From positions 1 to 61,223 of the forward strand of contig CAMBTM010000006.1 in assembly GCA_945870825.1 (NCBI GenBank): a stretch of 61,223 nucleotides of DNA. The letters run 5' to 3'. This stretch comes from Rhizobium sp. Q54 (GTDB taxonomy: Bacteria > Pseudomonadota > Alphaproteobacteria > UBA7879 > VGCX01). Below the pieces are notes generated by a model. The model did not search any database. It was not told the DNA's origin and was given only the letters and a program-made list of their open reading frames with translations. Of the stretch, positions 42,108 through 51,787 are shown one piece after another. Position 1 is the first letter of the stretch, and every line of letters starts with the position of its first letter. Made by a program: the position numbers and the translations under genes.

Positions 42108-42123
42108 TGTTTCACGTGAAACA
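42108..42123. promoter_or_regulatory. parS site 9
   Basis: A perfect TGTTTCACGTGAAACA upstream of rsmG. The surrounding interval 41991-42282 contains no gene, DnaA box or terminator that I can see. Confidence 0.92.
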
Positions 42124-42282
42124 TTTTGAGAAAGAATCAGTACCGTTTACGCTCTTTTAATAGAGTGAGGGCCCATGATATTTCCACTGCTACCATAAAA
42201 AATATGAAATACAACACTTTTTTATAAGAAAAATCATTATTTTTTTAATTCTCGTAATTAATGGCAGTGCAGTGGTCGTTAA

Positions 42283-42576
42283 TCACATTAGATCGGTATT
42301 AAAGGCTATATCTACCACGCCTTGAGGATCAAACTGAGAGATGAACTAATTATACCAGTCAATGCGATCTTCACCACCTTCTGTCGTTAAAAGCAATTGC
42401 TGGGCGTAGACGGCTATATCTTCTACAATGCGTTCATGACGATAATATGCCAAGCGTATTAAGTTGACGTCGACCTTCCCATAACCTTTATAAAACAATT
42501 CTTGTTCATGAGGGTTATTCCACACATTATTAACGCCTCCACCAATAAACATGAGATCCCGCTCTTTGGGCGCCAT
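42283..42576 (-). pseudogene. C-terminal fragment of an aminoglycoside-phosphotransferase-like gene
   Basis: The longest open part (42346-42576) encodes 76 residues with KERDLMFIGGGV, LFYKGYGKVDV and IRLAYYRHERIVEDI, which resembles the C-terminal helical region of spectinomycin/aminoglycoside-phosphotransferase-fold proteins. After a TAG at 42346-42348 the same frame continues plausibly with FISQFDPQGVVDIAFNTD to a TGA at 42283-42285, so an in-frame stop interrupts the old C-terminus. The kinase core (P-loop and catalytic HGD region) is missing: the gene is cut at about 42576, where an MFS remnant begins on the other strand. Confidence 0.72.
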
Positions 42577-43417
42577 GATTGCTGATATTTATCCGCCTCA
42601 AAAAATGGCGTGGTTTCATGGATTGATGAATGCCATTTTGACCATCATTATGGCAGGCGCCCCTATGGTTGGAAGCCTCATCAATCTGGCTTTTGGATGG
42701 CGTTATCCGTTGATTACGATTGCTGTTCTCAGCCTCTTAACCCTTGTGATGATGGTTTTTTTTCTTGCCAGAAACGCGGAATGATCGCAGTCCCTGGCAT
42801 AAAAATCTATCATCCGTGATTATCTTATCTTGTTGAAAAATCAGGAATTTATGTTTCTAACGTTAGGCCCCAGCGTACTTTGCGGCGTTTATTTTACATT
42901 TGTCAGCACAGCCTCTTTTTTCTATCAAGAGCAACTTCACCTGTCTATTACGGACTTTGCCCTTCATCAAGGGTGTGTCCTTGCAGGGTTTTCCGTTATT
43001 AGCGTGTTGACTGGGAAAATTAATAAAGCTTTGGGTATGGGACAATCCATACGGTACGGAAATTTTTTAACGATTATTGGGGCTGTGGTTTTGTTATTGT
43101 TAGGATTTTACCCTGTGGGGTATCCTTACACCATTACAGCCTTCATGACACTTCATGCCATGGGGATTGCCCTTTCTTTTGGTACAACAGTCGCTATCGC
43201 GTTTAACGTTAAGCCAGAAATGGCAGGGTCTTCATCATCCCTCATCATGGCTTCTCGCCTTTTCTTTTGTTCAGCCATGGTGGCCTATGCCAGCAAAGTC
43301 TATGATGGTACGTGGCTTTCTGTTAGTACCATTCTAGTGATCGGGGGTGCTGCTGGGTGTCTTTTAATCGCCCGCGGTCTTGCTATTTCGAAAAGTCCTT
43401 TGCTGAAGAAATCTTAA
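42551..43417 (+). pseudogene. Truncated and frameshifted MFS transporter
   Basis: Two overlapping-family pieces in different frames. 42551-42784 encodes an internal MFS segment (AMIADIYPPQKMAWFHGLMNAI, GWRYPLITIAVLSLL). From about 42803 the next frame reads SIIRDYLILLKNQEFM and continues to 43417 with six further membrane helices. Joined, they match the second two thirds of a Bcr/CflA-like pump, with a frameshift between 42784 and 42803. The first four or so helices are absent because the sequence is cut at the junction with the phosphotransferase fragment. The gene is not expected to make a working pump. Confidence 0.8.
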
Positions 43418-44274
43418 TGAATTTTTTCCAAGCTACGGACGATATGATGTGCCAGCATTTCTGAAGCTTTTGATAGACCCCCTTGTTTTAAAAGGGCGAT
43501 TTCTGCATCCTTAAGCTCGGGCAACGTATGCCCTATGGGATGAACGCCTGCTGGTATCATGTTGGCAGGTAAGACCGTTATCCCAAGACCTGCCTTAACA
43601 GCGGCAATGGTCCCTGCAAGACTTGGGCTTGTGTAAGAAATATGCCACTTTCTTTTAGCCTTATTAAGGGCAGCAAGCGCACGTGTTCGATAAATACAAG
43701 GTTCTGGTGATAAAACAAGAGACAGGGGGTTTTCCATTTTGTAGTGATCCGCTGCCGCCCATACTAAGGGTTCTCGCCAAACTTTTGTCCCCTCTTTTGC
43801 AATCTTTGGTGCAATTTTTGGATCACGTTTAATCAAGATAATATCGTAATGACCTTGTCGATATCCGTCCAATAAATTGAGGGTTAAATCACACGATACA
43901 TTGAGTTGTACACGCGGATGGTGGTGGCGAAAAGTTGATAGAACATCGGGCAGATAATGGGTGGCAAAGTCTTCAGGTGTTCCAAGGCGAATTTCACCTT
44001 CAATATCGGGTTCTTTAAGAGTGCTATAAAGTTCCCATTGCAAGTGGCTCATTTGTTTTGCATAAGACAAAAAAATATGCCCCTCTGGGGTCAGTGTTAC
44101 TTTTTTCCCATAACGATCAAAAAGTTTGCACCCAAGACCCTCTTCAAGTTTCTTGATTTGCAGGCTAAGGGCTGACTGGGTTCTTCCCACAATCTCGCCG
44201 CCGTGGGTGAATGTCCCTTTGTCAGCAATGGCCATAAAGCTTTTAAGAAGGAGGGTGTCAAAATGAAAGGGCAT
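43414..44274 (-). CDS. LysR-family regulator divergent from sbtA
   Basis: A 286-residue regulator. The helix-turn-helix spans residues 5-63 (LLKSFMAIADKGTFTHGGEI, then TQSALSLQIKKLEEGLG), and the effector-binding domain spans about 88-285 with EIRLGTPEDFATHYLPDVL. It is divergent from sbtA with 107 bases between the starts, so control of that bicarbonate-type transporter is the simplest hypothesis; CcmR/CmpR-like regulators do this in cyanobacteria. The interval contains a TATAAT at 44299-44304. Its stop overlaps the end of the MFS remnant by four bases. Confidence 0.87.
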   Translation of the reverse strand: MPFHFDTLLLKSFMAIADKGTFTHGGEIVGRTQSALSLQIKKLEEGLGCKLFDRYGKKVTLTPEGHIFLSYAKQMSHLQWELYSTLKEPDIEGEIRLGTPEDFATHYLPDVLSTFRHHHPRVQLNVSCDLTLNLLDGYRQGHYDIILIKRDPKIAPKIAKEGTKVWREPLVWAAADHYKMENPLSLVLSPEPCIYRTRALAALNKAKRKWHISYTSPSLAGTIAAVKAGLGITVLPANMIPAGVHPIGHTLPELKDAEIALLKQGGLSKASEMLAHHIVRSLEKIH

Positions 44275-44381
44275 GGTTTTTCCTATGAGTTTATCTCATA
44301 TAATGCATTAAAACTATTAATTTTCAATATACAAAATAGTTTTTTAAAATAAGTGTTGATGCATTCACAAAAGGAACGTTC

Positions 44382-45362
44382 ATGAGTCTTCTGCATACTA
44401 TTTTAGAAAATATGTTATCGCCAGCCATTCTTTTTTTTGTGCTTGGTATTATGGCAGGATGGCTTAAATCTGACTTGAAAGTGCCTCAAAGCATTAGTCA
44501 ATATCTATCATTGTATTTAATGATGGCCATTGGTTTGAAGGGGGGTGTTGCCATTGCAAATACAGAGGTTTTTACAGCCCAAATATTTTTTGCCCTCGGA
44601 GCTGGATTTTTTGTCAGTCTTTTTATGCCTTTTTTGGCTTATGGTCTTTTACGCCTTACAACGAAACTGGACCGTCCGACAGCGGCGGCTGTTGCGGCCC
44701 ATTATGGGTCTATCAGTATGGTAACGTTTGCAACGGCTGCCTCTTTTCTAAAAGGACATTCTATTGCTTATGCAGGCTATATTGTGGCGATTCTTGCCTT
44801 AATGGAAGCCCCTGCTATATTCTCCGGTCTGTTTATTGCCCAGGGTTCTTGTGACAAAAATTCTTCTCATAAAAAAGGGGGGGAAAAATTAAGGCATGAG
44901 ATCTTAAGCAATGGGGCCATCTTATTGTTGTTCGGTGCTTTTTTTATAGGGTGGATAACAAGACAGCCTGGGATGAATAAGGTTTCTGGTTTTTTTGAAG
45001 AACCCTTTCAAGGGATGCTGTGCTTGTTTCTTTTGGATATGGGCTTGGTAGTTTCTCAAAATCTTACCCATCTTAGAAAGTTCACGTGGTCTTTGGGGCT
45101 CTTTGGTCTTTATATGCCACTTGTGGGGGCCTCTATTGGTCTTGCTATTAGTTACGGTATCGGCCTTGATGTTGGTACCGGAACCTTATTCACGGTTCTT
45201 TGTAGCAGTGCCTCTTATATTGCTGTTCCGGCCGCCATGCGTGTTGCTTTGCCTGAAGCATCCCCCACCATTTACCTGCCTTTAAGTCTTGCAATTACTT
45301 TTCCTTTTAATGTAGCGATTGGCATCCCTTTATATTTTGCCCTTGCATCAAGGATCCTTTAA
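44382..45362 (+). CDS. sbtA: SbtA-family sodium-dependent bicarbonate permease
   Basis: A 326-residue membrane protein with about ten transmembrane helices in two inverted halves. GLKGGVAIA in the first half, AAHYGSISMVTFATAASFLK (the substrate-site helix with serines) and the second-half CSSASYIAVPAAMRVALPEA correspond to the SbtA fold. Characterised members import bicarbonate with sodium, but many heterotrophs carry homologues of unproven substrate. It is followed three bases later by a DUF6671 gene, which is not the usual PII-like SbtB partner. Confidence 0.85.
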   Translation: MSLLHTILENMLSPAILFFVLGIMAGWLKSDLKVPQSISQYLSLYLMMAIGLKGGVAIANTEVFTAQIFFALGAGFFVSLFMPFLAYGLLRLTTKLDRPTAAAVAAHYGSISMVTFATAASFLKGHSIAYAGYIVAILALMEAPAIFSGLFIAQGSCDKNSSHKKGGEKLRHEILSNGAILLLFGAFFIGWITRQPGMNKVSGFFEEPFQGMLCLFLLDMGLVVSQNLTHLRKFTWSLGLFGLYMPLVGASIGLAISYGIGLDVGTGTLFTVLCSSASYIAVPAAMRVALPEASPTIYLPLSLAITFPFNVAIGIPLYFALASRIL

Positions 45363-45365
45363 GCC

Positions 45366-46235
45366 ATGGATAGAATTTACGAAAGAGCCTCCATCATTAT
45401 GCCGACCAAGCACGCAAAGTCATTAGCCGTTGCTCCTGCCTTTTTTAATATTTTAGGGTCAAATATTTTGGAATATGTTTTGGATACGGATACATTAGGG
45501 ACTTTTTCTGGGGAAGTGGAACGCCTTGGAAGCTCCATAGATTGTGCCAGACGCAAGTGTACATGGGCTTTGGAAATTTTAGGGGATAAAGTAGATTATG
45601 TTCTTGCAAGCGAGGGGAGTTTTGGACCCCATCCAGCCATTCCCTTTATTGCGTGTAATGAAGAAATTTTGTATTTCATCGATCGCAAGAGAGGATTTCA
45701 TTTGCATCTAAGGATTCTAAGTGAAAAGACAAATTATCACATGCAGGTGGCCGATACATGGGATGAGATTTTAGACTTTGCCCATAGTGCAACATTTCCG
45801 TCCCATGGATTGATTATGAGGCCAAATAATAGAAATGAACCAGGATTTTTATTTAAAGGAATTCTGAATAAACAATTACTTAAAGATGCATTTGCGAAAT
45901 GTTCAAGCCAGTCTAAGGATGGAAAGGTTTGGGTTCAAACAGATATGCGGGCTCATATGAATCCTTCACGCATGACGGTGATTGGGGAATTAGCTGAGAA
46001 AATGGCAAGACGATTAAATACGTTATGTCCCTCTTGTAAAACACCAGGTTGGGGACAGGTAGGGGTTGAAAAAGGCTTGCCTTGTGAATATTGTCATCAG
46101 CCTACAGACATGGTTTCTCATGACGTATTTGGATGTGTCCTGTGTGACCATCAAGAGGTTTTTCTAAGGACTGATGAGGTTAAAGGTGGCATTAAGTTGG
46201 CCCCTCAAATGTATTGTATGATTTGTAACCCTTGA
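45366..46235 (+). CDS. DUF6671-like protein with four CxxC motifs
   Basis: A 289-residue soluble protein. The N-terminal two thirds contain ASIIMPTKHAKSLAVAPAFF, ASEGSFGPHPAIPFIACNEE and HGLIMRPNN, a conserved block seen in proteins annotated DUF6671 and without known function. The C-terminal 65 residues hold CPSC, CEYC, CVLC and CMIC, enough for two zinc ribbons. It is tightly coupled to sbtA (3-base gap) and probably works with it, perhaps as a regulator in place of SbtB; that is an inference from context only. The family name is from memory. Confidence 0.7.
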   Translation: MDRIYERASIIMPTKHAKSLAVAPAFFNILGSNILEYVLDTDTLGTFSGEVERLGSSIDCARRKCTWALEILGDKVDYVLASEGSFGPHPAIPFIACNEEILYFIDRKRGFHLHLRILSEKTNYHMQVADTWDEILDFAHSATFPSHGLIMRPNNRNEPGFLFKGILNKQLLKDAFAKCSSQSKDGKVWVQTDMRAHMNPSRMTVIGELAEKMARRLNTLCPSCKTPGWGQVGVEKGLPCEYCHQPTDMVSHDVFGCVLCDHQEVFLRTDEVKGGIKLAPQMYCMICNP

Positions 46236-46453
46236 TTATTCATGGGGTGATGGTGACCAGGTCTTGTTAACTCCAAGGCAGCCGTTTTATAGGGAGATTA
46301 GTTGGACCTTTGTGACAAGCGTTTCCCAAAAATGTCTAAAGTTCTCAAAACTCATATGGACCGGGGCGTAAGCAAATGTACCTTGGTATTCTATAAGTAA
46401 GTGGCAAATATACCTTAAGGGTTATGAGTTTAACCTATTGTTTTTTCATATTT

Positions 46454-46738
46454 TTAAAGCAATTTCTTTGACTCACGTGCCCGCCAGTCAGCATCTAAAA
46501 ACTCTGGTGCCTTGGACACGAAAGGTTTTTGGTACAGGAACCGAGGAACCTCTCGTCCTTCATAGATAACTGTTTCTTTAAACATACCGATAGGACGGAT
46601 CCAAAGGCCTGGGTCGCCATCCAGATGGTGGTAAACCACAAACACTTCAGTAGTTTCAGAATGTCGCCCAACGCCGATTACATGGTACAGCCCGCCGCGA
46701 TAGTGTTTATAAAGGCCTGGTTCAATGGTATCGTTCAT
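46454..46738 (-). CDS. DUF1653 domain protein
   Basis: A 94-residue protein matching the DUF1653 pattern: PGLYKHYRGGLYHVIGVGRH followed by VVYHHLDGDPGLWIRP and PRFLYQ, a small beta-rich domain of unknown function present in many proteobacteria. A good ribosome site (AAGGAGAAC) precedes the ATG. It is monocistronic. The 218 bases between it and the DUF6671 gene hold no recognisable feature. Confidence 0.85.
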   Translation of the reverse strand: MNDTIEPGLYKHYRGGLYHVIGVGRHSETTEVFVVYHHLDGDPGLWIRPIGMFKETVIYEGREVPRFLYQKPFVSKAPEFLDADWRARESKKLL

Positions 46739-46822
46739 GATGTTCTCCTTTTATGTGGGTTTAGACGAAGAAAAATCTGATTTTTCAAGGGTTTTGAGTG
46801 TAATGGTCATCGTTAATACACG

Positions 46823-47851
46823 TTATGAGGTTTTGCGTTTTCTTATCTGCATACCGCGAATAAAGGCGCGCTCTGTGACCATATCGCCAAGGTCAGACAA
46901 GGTCTTGCAGTCTTTTTCTCCTTGCATCAAAAGGGTTAAAAGGGTCTCTAGGGCCTCAGGAGACCAGAGATCCAAGTACCCTTTAATCTTTTCTTTAGCC
47001 TGACTAAAAATTTGCGGGGTAACCATAAAGGCTGCTTGGTCAAAAGCTTTTCCCTCCGACATGAGGCATTTCAAGGCGTAGAGACGACGCACTTGAATCA
47101 AAAGACTGCGAATGAGACCAATCGAGGCACCCCCCTCGGCGACTTGTTGTTTGAAGAAATGAATCATCTCTCCAGGGGTTCCACTGAGGAAGGCATGGGT
47201 CAAACTGTCATAGTCTAGGACCTCTTCTATAGAAAGACAGTTTTCAACATCTTGCCTGTCGATAAAAGATTTACCGCCCACGTAATTAATGATTTTTTGA
47301 ACTTCACTTTCCAAGACCATAGTGTTGGATACGAAGGCTTCGCTCAAAAGATGAAGGACATCAGGGTGAATATCTTTTTTGTAAACGTGAAAGAGATACA
47401 CCAGCTTTTTTCTAATATCGTCAGGCGTTGGGGCAAAGCAGCCGACTGAGAGGGTGTTGGATTTCTCTTCATAGTACTGACGCATTTTAGATGCCGGTTT
47501 TAAGTATTTATCAGTGGTGATTAAAAGAAAACCTGTGGACGTGGAATCTTCTAAAAAACCCGTTAAAAGAGAAAGCAACTTGTCGCTGGCGTTTTTAACC
47601 CAAATCGCTTTTGAATCATCACCCCAAAGCATCCGGACACCTAAAAGGTCTTCTAAAAAAACTTCTTTTGAGAGGATCTTTTCTGCTTCAATAACTGTTA
47701 TCTCTGAGCTTGAAATTTTTAAGATATCTTTAATAAAAGTGGTTATTTTCTCTTGAATAAAAGACTCTTCTTCGCCGTAAAAAAGGGCGGAGGAAAATTT
47801 TCCAACGCCTGAATGGGAAAGAGTTTTAAGCTGGGCTGCAGAAAATTTCAT
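46823..47851 (-). CDS. holA: DNA polymerase III delta subunit
   Basis: A 342-residue clamp-loader delta subunit that opens the beta clamp. The N-terminal FYGEEESFIQEKITTFI, the central FLLITTDKYLKPASKMRQYY and the collar region RRLYALKCLMSEG are typical. As expected for delta, there is no functional Walker A. Its ATG overlaps the lptE stop by four bases; the order leuS-lptE-holA is conserved in proteobacteria. Confidence 0.92.
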   Translation of the reverse strand: MKFSAAQLKTLSHSGVGKFSSALFYGEEESFIQEKITTFIKDILKISSSEITVIEAEKILSKEVFLEDLLGVRMLWGDDSKAIWVKNASDKLLSLLTGFLEDSTSTGFLLITTDKYLKPASKMRQYYEEKSNTLSVGCFAPTPDDIRKKLVYLFHVYKKDIHPDVLHLLSEAFVSNTMVLESEVQKIINYVGGKSFIDRQDVENCLSIEEVLDYDSLTHAFLSGTPGEMIHFFKQQVAEGGASIGLIRSLLIQVRRLYALKCLMSEGKAFDQAAFMVTPQIFSQAKEKIKGYLDLWSPEALETLLTLLMQGEKDCKTLSDLGDMVTERAFIRGMQIRKRKTS

Positions 47852-48357
47852 CTATTTTGTGTGGAATTGAGATAACTTGCTAAACTCAGTTTAATCAAAT
47901 TTGACATAAATTCAACGACACCCTCTTGGGCATTATTCTTAGAGACAATGTTAGAATAATAGGATGATGTTAAAATATTATAGTCTGTGTTTTCTACTTC
48001 CTTACCGGTATAAAGAACTTTCCCTGTTGTATAATCTTTCAAGGTATAGTTGGCAGAAAGACTGACCTCACTTCTTGTGGCAGTGGCATCTTTTGCAACA
48101 CCCAGATCACGGTCAGAGAAATTCAAGGTGACTTCTAGGATATATAAGGGGTTTCTAGGCTGTCCTTGAGGTGTAATCTTTTGCAAAAGACTGTTGCGCA
48201 TGATTTGTCCAAGACGTCCTTCAATGTTGGCAATTTTAACATAGGCCAAATGCTCAGAAGATTCTGTTTTCTGGGTTGCGTATAAGGGCCTCAATGTACA
48301 TTGGTTTAAGGATAGAAGGATCCCGCTTAATACGAAAAATCTTTTAAATAACGACAT
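47848..48357 (-). CDS. lptE: LPS-assembly lipoprotein LptE
   Basis: A 169-residue lipoprotein starting at the ATG at 48357 ([12 protein letters not shown]); upstream codons lie in leuS. The lipobox is LNQC with C20 as lipidated residue, followed by TLRPLYA, a classic LptE N-terminus. LptE plugs the LptD barrel that inserts LPS in the outer membrane. The start overlaps the leuS 3' end by 14 bases. The call rests on the lipobox, size and the leuS-lptE-holA context, since LptE sequences diverge strongly. Confidence 0.88.
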   Translation of the reverse strand: MSLFKRFFVLSGILLSLNQCTLRPLYATQKTESSEHLAYVKIANIEGRLGQIMRNSLLQKITPQGQPRNPLYILEVTLNFSDRDLGVAKDATATRSEVSLSANYTLKDYTTGKVLYTGKEVENTDYNILTSSYYSNIVSKNNAQEGVVEFMSNLIKLSLASYLNSTQNR

Positions 48358-50896
48358 TGACGATCCTATTTTGGATAACAATAATTTTTTTAGGGGTTGC
48401 CCCTTCAAGGTATTTTTGCACCCCCTCTAACTCAATGACTAATGCTTCTATAGACACCTGTGGGGCATCTTTTGCAATTGTTAATTCCGCCCTTAATTTA
48501 CCATTAACCTGCACACCCAGCACTACAGTGTCTTCTTGAAGCAACGCTGGATCAGCCTTGGGCCAACCAGCCTCTAAAATAGTTTTAGATGGATTTTGTA
48601 CAATTTCTTGCCAAATTTCTTCCGCAACGTGGGGAACAATGGGGGCTAAGAGTTGGGTAAGGGTTTGCAGACCAAATCTTAAAACCCCAATCTCTTGAGG
48701 GTTTTCTGGGCTTAATGCAAAAAGCGCGTTGGATAATTCCCGTATACGGGCAATCGCTTTGTTAAAGTGATAGCGTTCAAAGTCATCGGTGACCCACTGA
48801 ATGGTTTTATGAATAAGACGATGGGTTGATTCTGTTTTTCTTGAAGAGACATCCAGGGGCTGAGGGCCTGTAAAATGGGACACAGCGTTTTGAACACACT
48901 GATGAAAACGATTGAGATACCGCCAAACACCTTGAACACCTGCATCTGACCAGTCTAGATCCTTTTCAGGGGGCGAGTCTGACATCACGAAAAAGCGCGC
49001 CACATCAGCGCCGTATTCTTGAATGATATGTTCTGGATCCACCACGTTCTTTTTGGATTTACTCATTTTTTCTGAAGGTCCTGCGGTTACAGGATCTTTG
49101 GTGAGTGCGTGGATATAGTTTGACCCTTGCTTTTGGACATCTTCTGGAAACATCCACTTACCAGCAGCATCCTTATAGGTTTCATGACAAACCATGCCTT
49201 GGGTCATCAAGGCCTTAAAGGGTTCCTCAATGGTGGTATACCCACATTTTTTAAGGGCACGGGTAAAAAAACGCGCATAGAGAAGATGTAACACAGCATG
49301 CTCAACCCCCCCAATGTATTGGTCGACGGGACACCAACTGTCGGCAATTTTTGCATCAAAGGGGCCTTTTGCGTAGTGGGGGGTACAATACCGGAAAAAA
49401 TACCAAGACGATTCAAAAAATGTGTCAAGGGTATCGGTTTCCCGGCGCGCCTTGGCCCCGCAAGAAGGACAATCAACCTTAGACCATGTGGAATGGTGGA
49501 CCAAAGGGTTTCCTGGTTTGTCGAAAGAAATATCCTCTGGCAAGCGGATCGGAAGATCACCCAAAGGCACAGGGACTGTGCCACAGGCATCACAGTAAAT
49601 AATAGGGACAGGGCATCCCCAATAGCGTTGACGGGAAACACCCCAGTCCCTAAGACGATAGGTGGTCACACGGTGACCTGCACTTAAGGATTCTATTTGA
49701 TCGATGGCTTTCTTCTTTGCTTCCTCAATGGTAAGGCCATTTAAAAATTGGGAATGGATCATATGACCGTCACCCAAAAAGGCCTCTTTGGAAAGGTCCA
49801 TGGATTCATGGGCTAAGGGTTCGATGACTTGATGAATGGGGAGATTATAGAGTGTTGCAAATTCAAAATCTCGGGCGTCATGGGCAGGACAGCCAAAAAC
49901 AGCCCCTGTGCCATAGTCAGCAACCACATAGTTTGCAATATAGACGGGGATTTCGCGATCAGGTTCAAAGGGAGAAACAACGCGAATCCCTGTATCAATT
50001 CCTTTTTTCTCAACCGTTTCTAGGGCCTTTTCACTGGTGCCAAGGTGTGCACATTCTGCTATGAAGGCTGCAATTTCCGGTTTGTTTTTTAGGCTTTGGG
50101 AAACAGGATGTTCTGCGGCGATTACAAGGAAACTGGCACCAAAAAGGGTATGAGGGCAGGTGGTAAAAATGGGAATAGTCATGGACCCATCAGGGGTTTT
50201 AAAGTGAATATTAGCCCCAAAAGATTTTCCAATCCAATTGCGCTGCATGGTGACAACTTTTTCAGGCCATTCTTTCAACTGATCGAGACCATTCAAAAGG
50301 TCTTCGGCAAAGTCCGTAATTTTCAAAAACCACTGGGACAACTTTTTCTTTTCAATGGGAACGCCTGAACGCCACCCACAGCCGTCAACTACTTGTTCAT
50401 TGGCAAGAACCGTTTGTTCTAGTGGATCCCAGTTCACGGTAGATTCTTTGCGGTACGCCAAGTCATGCTTTAAGAAATCCAAAAAGATCCGTTGTTCTTG
50501 AAGGTAATATTCTTCATCACAGGTGGAAACTTCCCGGTCCCAGTCGTAACTAAATCCTAAGGATTGGAGCTGAGAGCGCATGGCATGAATGTTTTCACGT
50601 GTCCAGTGAGCGGGGTGGGTATTGCGTTCAATGGCTGCATTTTCAGCAGGTAGCCCAAAAGCATCCCACCCAATGGGGTGTAGCACATTAAACCCTAAAC
50701 TTTTCTTATACCGAGCGATCACATCCCCGATGGTATAGTTTCGCACATGCCCCATATGGAGGCGTCCTGATGGGTAGGGAAGCATCTCGAGGACGTAGTA
50801 TTTTTTTTCTCGATTATCTTTTCCAGCGAAAAGCCCTTCTTTTTCCCAGAAAGCTTGCCATTTTTTCTCGATAATTCTGAAATTATATTTTTCCAT
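48344..50896 (-). CDS. leuS: Leucyl-tRNA synthetase
   Basis: An 850-residue class Ia synthetase. The HIGH motif is HMGH in [17 protein letters not shown] (near residue 45), the KMSKS loop is [13 protein letters not shown] (near 607), and the CP1 editing domain lies in between ([20 protein letters not shown], and [14 protein letters not shown]). [20 protein letters not shown] is also characteristic. Length is standard for bacterial LeuS. It is followed by lptE and holA, with which it overlaps. Confidence 0.97.
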   Translation of the reverse strand: MEKYNFRIIEKKWQAFWEKEGLFAGKDNREKKYYVLEMLPYPSGRLHMGHVRNYTIGDVIARYKKSLGFNVLHPIGWDAFGLPAENAAIERNTHPAHWTRENIHAMRSQLQSLGFSYDWDREVSTCDEEYYLQEQRIFLDFLKHDLAYRKESTVNWDPLEQTVLANEQVVDGCGWRSGVPIEKKKLSQWFLKITDFAEDLLNGLDQLKEWPEKVVTMQRNWIGKSFGANIHFKTPDGSMTIPIFTTCPHTLFGASFLVIAAEHPVSQSLKNKPEIAAFIAECAHLGTSEKALETVEKKGIDTGIRVVSPFEPDREIPVYIANYVVADYGTGAVFGCPAHDARDFEFATLYNLPIHQVIEPLAHESMDLSKEAFLGDGHMIHSQFLNGLTIEEAKKKAIDQIESLSAGHRVTTYRLRDWGVSRQRYWGCPVPIIYCDACGTVPVPLGDLPIRLPEDISFDKPGNPLVHHSTWSKVDCPSCGAKARRETDTLDTFFESSWYFFRYCTPHYAKGPFDAKIADSWCPVDQYIGGVEHAVLHLLYARFFTRALKKCGYTTIEEPFKALMTQGMVCHETYKDAAGKWMFPEDVQKQGSNYIHALTKDPVTAGPSEKMSKSKKNVVDPEHIIQEYGADVARFFVMSDSPPEKDLDWSDAGVQGVWRYLNRFHQCVQNAVSHFTGPQPLDVSSRKTESTHRLIHKTIQWVTDDFERYHFNKAIARIRELSNALFALSPENPQEIGVLRFGLQTLTQLLAPIVPHVAEEIWQEIVQNPSKTILEAGWPKADPALLQEDTVVLGVQVNGKLRAELTIAKDAPQVSIEALVIELEGVQKYLEGATPKKIIVIQNRIVNVVI

Positions 50897-50905
50897 GACT
50901 GAACG

Positions 50906-51442
50906 TTATTTTTCTTCTTGAAGGCGAATGTCGCGCGCCCGCTTGAGGATTGTTTCTTCAATTTGGTCAACAGTTTCTTTTGAAACGGAAACATCTTCCC
51001 AGGTTGTCCCATTGAGGTGTTGTCTGAAAATAGATACTCTCAAGGCATCAGAACGGAGTTGTCGACCAATAATCACAACTTCAACTTTCAAACGTTCGTT
51101 ATTATCTTCTGGCAGGATTTGCCAGTCGGTAATAATCATGCCACCAAAAGGATCTGCTTTGACTTTGGGAAGCGAAGACAGAACGTCCAGGCTTGCACGC
51201 CATAGGTAACTATTCACACCAATATTGGTGTCTTCAGCCTTTTTTGAACCAATAGCAAAAAGAGGCTCACCAAAAATATAACCTTTGTTTTTTTCTTGAA
51301 GACGTTGGTGATCACTTTTTGCTTTGCGACGACCCCGTTCAGCAGCTTCTTCCAGATCCTTATCTTCTTTAGAGGAACAGGAAAGGAGAAGTGTACTGAA
51401 CCCAAGCAGTAAAAAAAACTTAGAGAAAAGTTTTTGGTGCAT
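50906..51442 (-). CDS. DUF3576 outer-membrane lipoprotein
   Basis: A 178-residue lipoprotein with a signal peptide ending in LLLSC (C22). The mature part contains IGVNSYLWRASLDVLSSLP, DPFGGMIITDWQ and VSIFRQHLNGTTW, the conserved blocks of DUF3576, a family largely restricted to alphaproteobacteria and usually located before leuS as here (nine bases apart). Function is unknown; envelope assembly is plausible from the genomic link with lptE. Ile-Thr-Asp-Trp in the centre is the most conserved element in the family as I recall it. Confidence 0.85.
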   Translation of the reverse strand: MHQKLFSKFFLLLGFSTLLLSCSSKEDKDLEEAAERGRRKAKSDHQRLQEKNKGYIFGEPLFAIGSKKAEDTNIGVNSYLWRASLDVLSSLPKVKADPFGGMIITDWQILPEDNNERLKVEVVIIGRQLRSDALRVSIFRQHLNGTTWEDVSVSKETVDQIEETILKRARDIRLQEEK

Positions 51443-51540
51443 AGAAAAATCCTTAAAATAGTTGCCAAGTTAATATAACTTCAGTGTGATAGTTTTTATA
51501 GAATATGCCTGCACCTCCGCTTTCTATCCACATTCCTCTT

Positions 51541-51661
51541 TTTGTCATCCCCGCGCAGGCGGGGATCCAGGGGAACCGTCAAGATTTCGATGTTATATGG
51601 CTTTTCAACCCGCAAGGCTTTGTTTGTTACCCTAGGCCCCTGCCTTCGCAGGGGTGACAAA
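51541..51661. repeat. Palindromic dispersed element
   Basis: Outer arms TTTGTCA (51541-51547) and TGACAAA (51655-51661) enclose two GC-rich hairpins, CCCCGC-GCAG-GCGGGG and CCCCTGC-CTTC-GCAGGGG, with a 60-base AT-richer centre. This is the GTCATCCCCGC...GGGATCC class of dispersed repeat seen in many bacterial genomes. It occupies most of the 345-base gap between the DUF3576 gene and the porin terminator. Open frames through it (giving DPRLRGDD-like peptides) are artefacts of the repeat. Confidence 0.88.
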
Positions 51662-51736
51662 CGAGGGAATACACCGTATCTATTCCAAAAACTTATACAC
51701 ACGGGGTACTATACAGATTTTTGATTATTGGGCAAT

Positions 51737-51759
51737 AAAAAAGGGAGCCTGAGGCTCCC
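51737..51759 (-). terminator. Intrinsic terminator of the porin gene
   Basis: GGGAGCC-TGA-GGCTCCC (51743-51759) is a 7-bp stem; on the minus strand it is followed by six T residues. It lies about 30 bases past the porin stop codon. Confidence 0.92.
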
Positions 51760-51787
51760 TTCCTGTAAATTTGAAAACGTTAGAACG

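Noticed and set aside
51496-51702. Frame giving DPRLRGDD-like peptide
   Set aside because: Arises from the palindromic repeat at 51541-51661, which often yields spurious frames in genomes.
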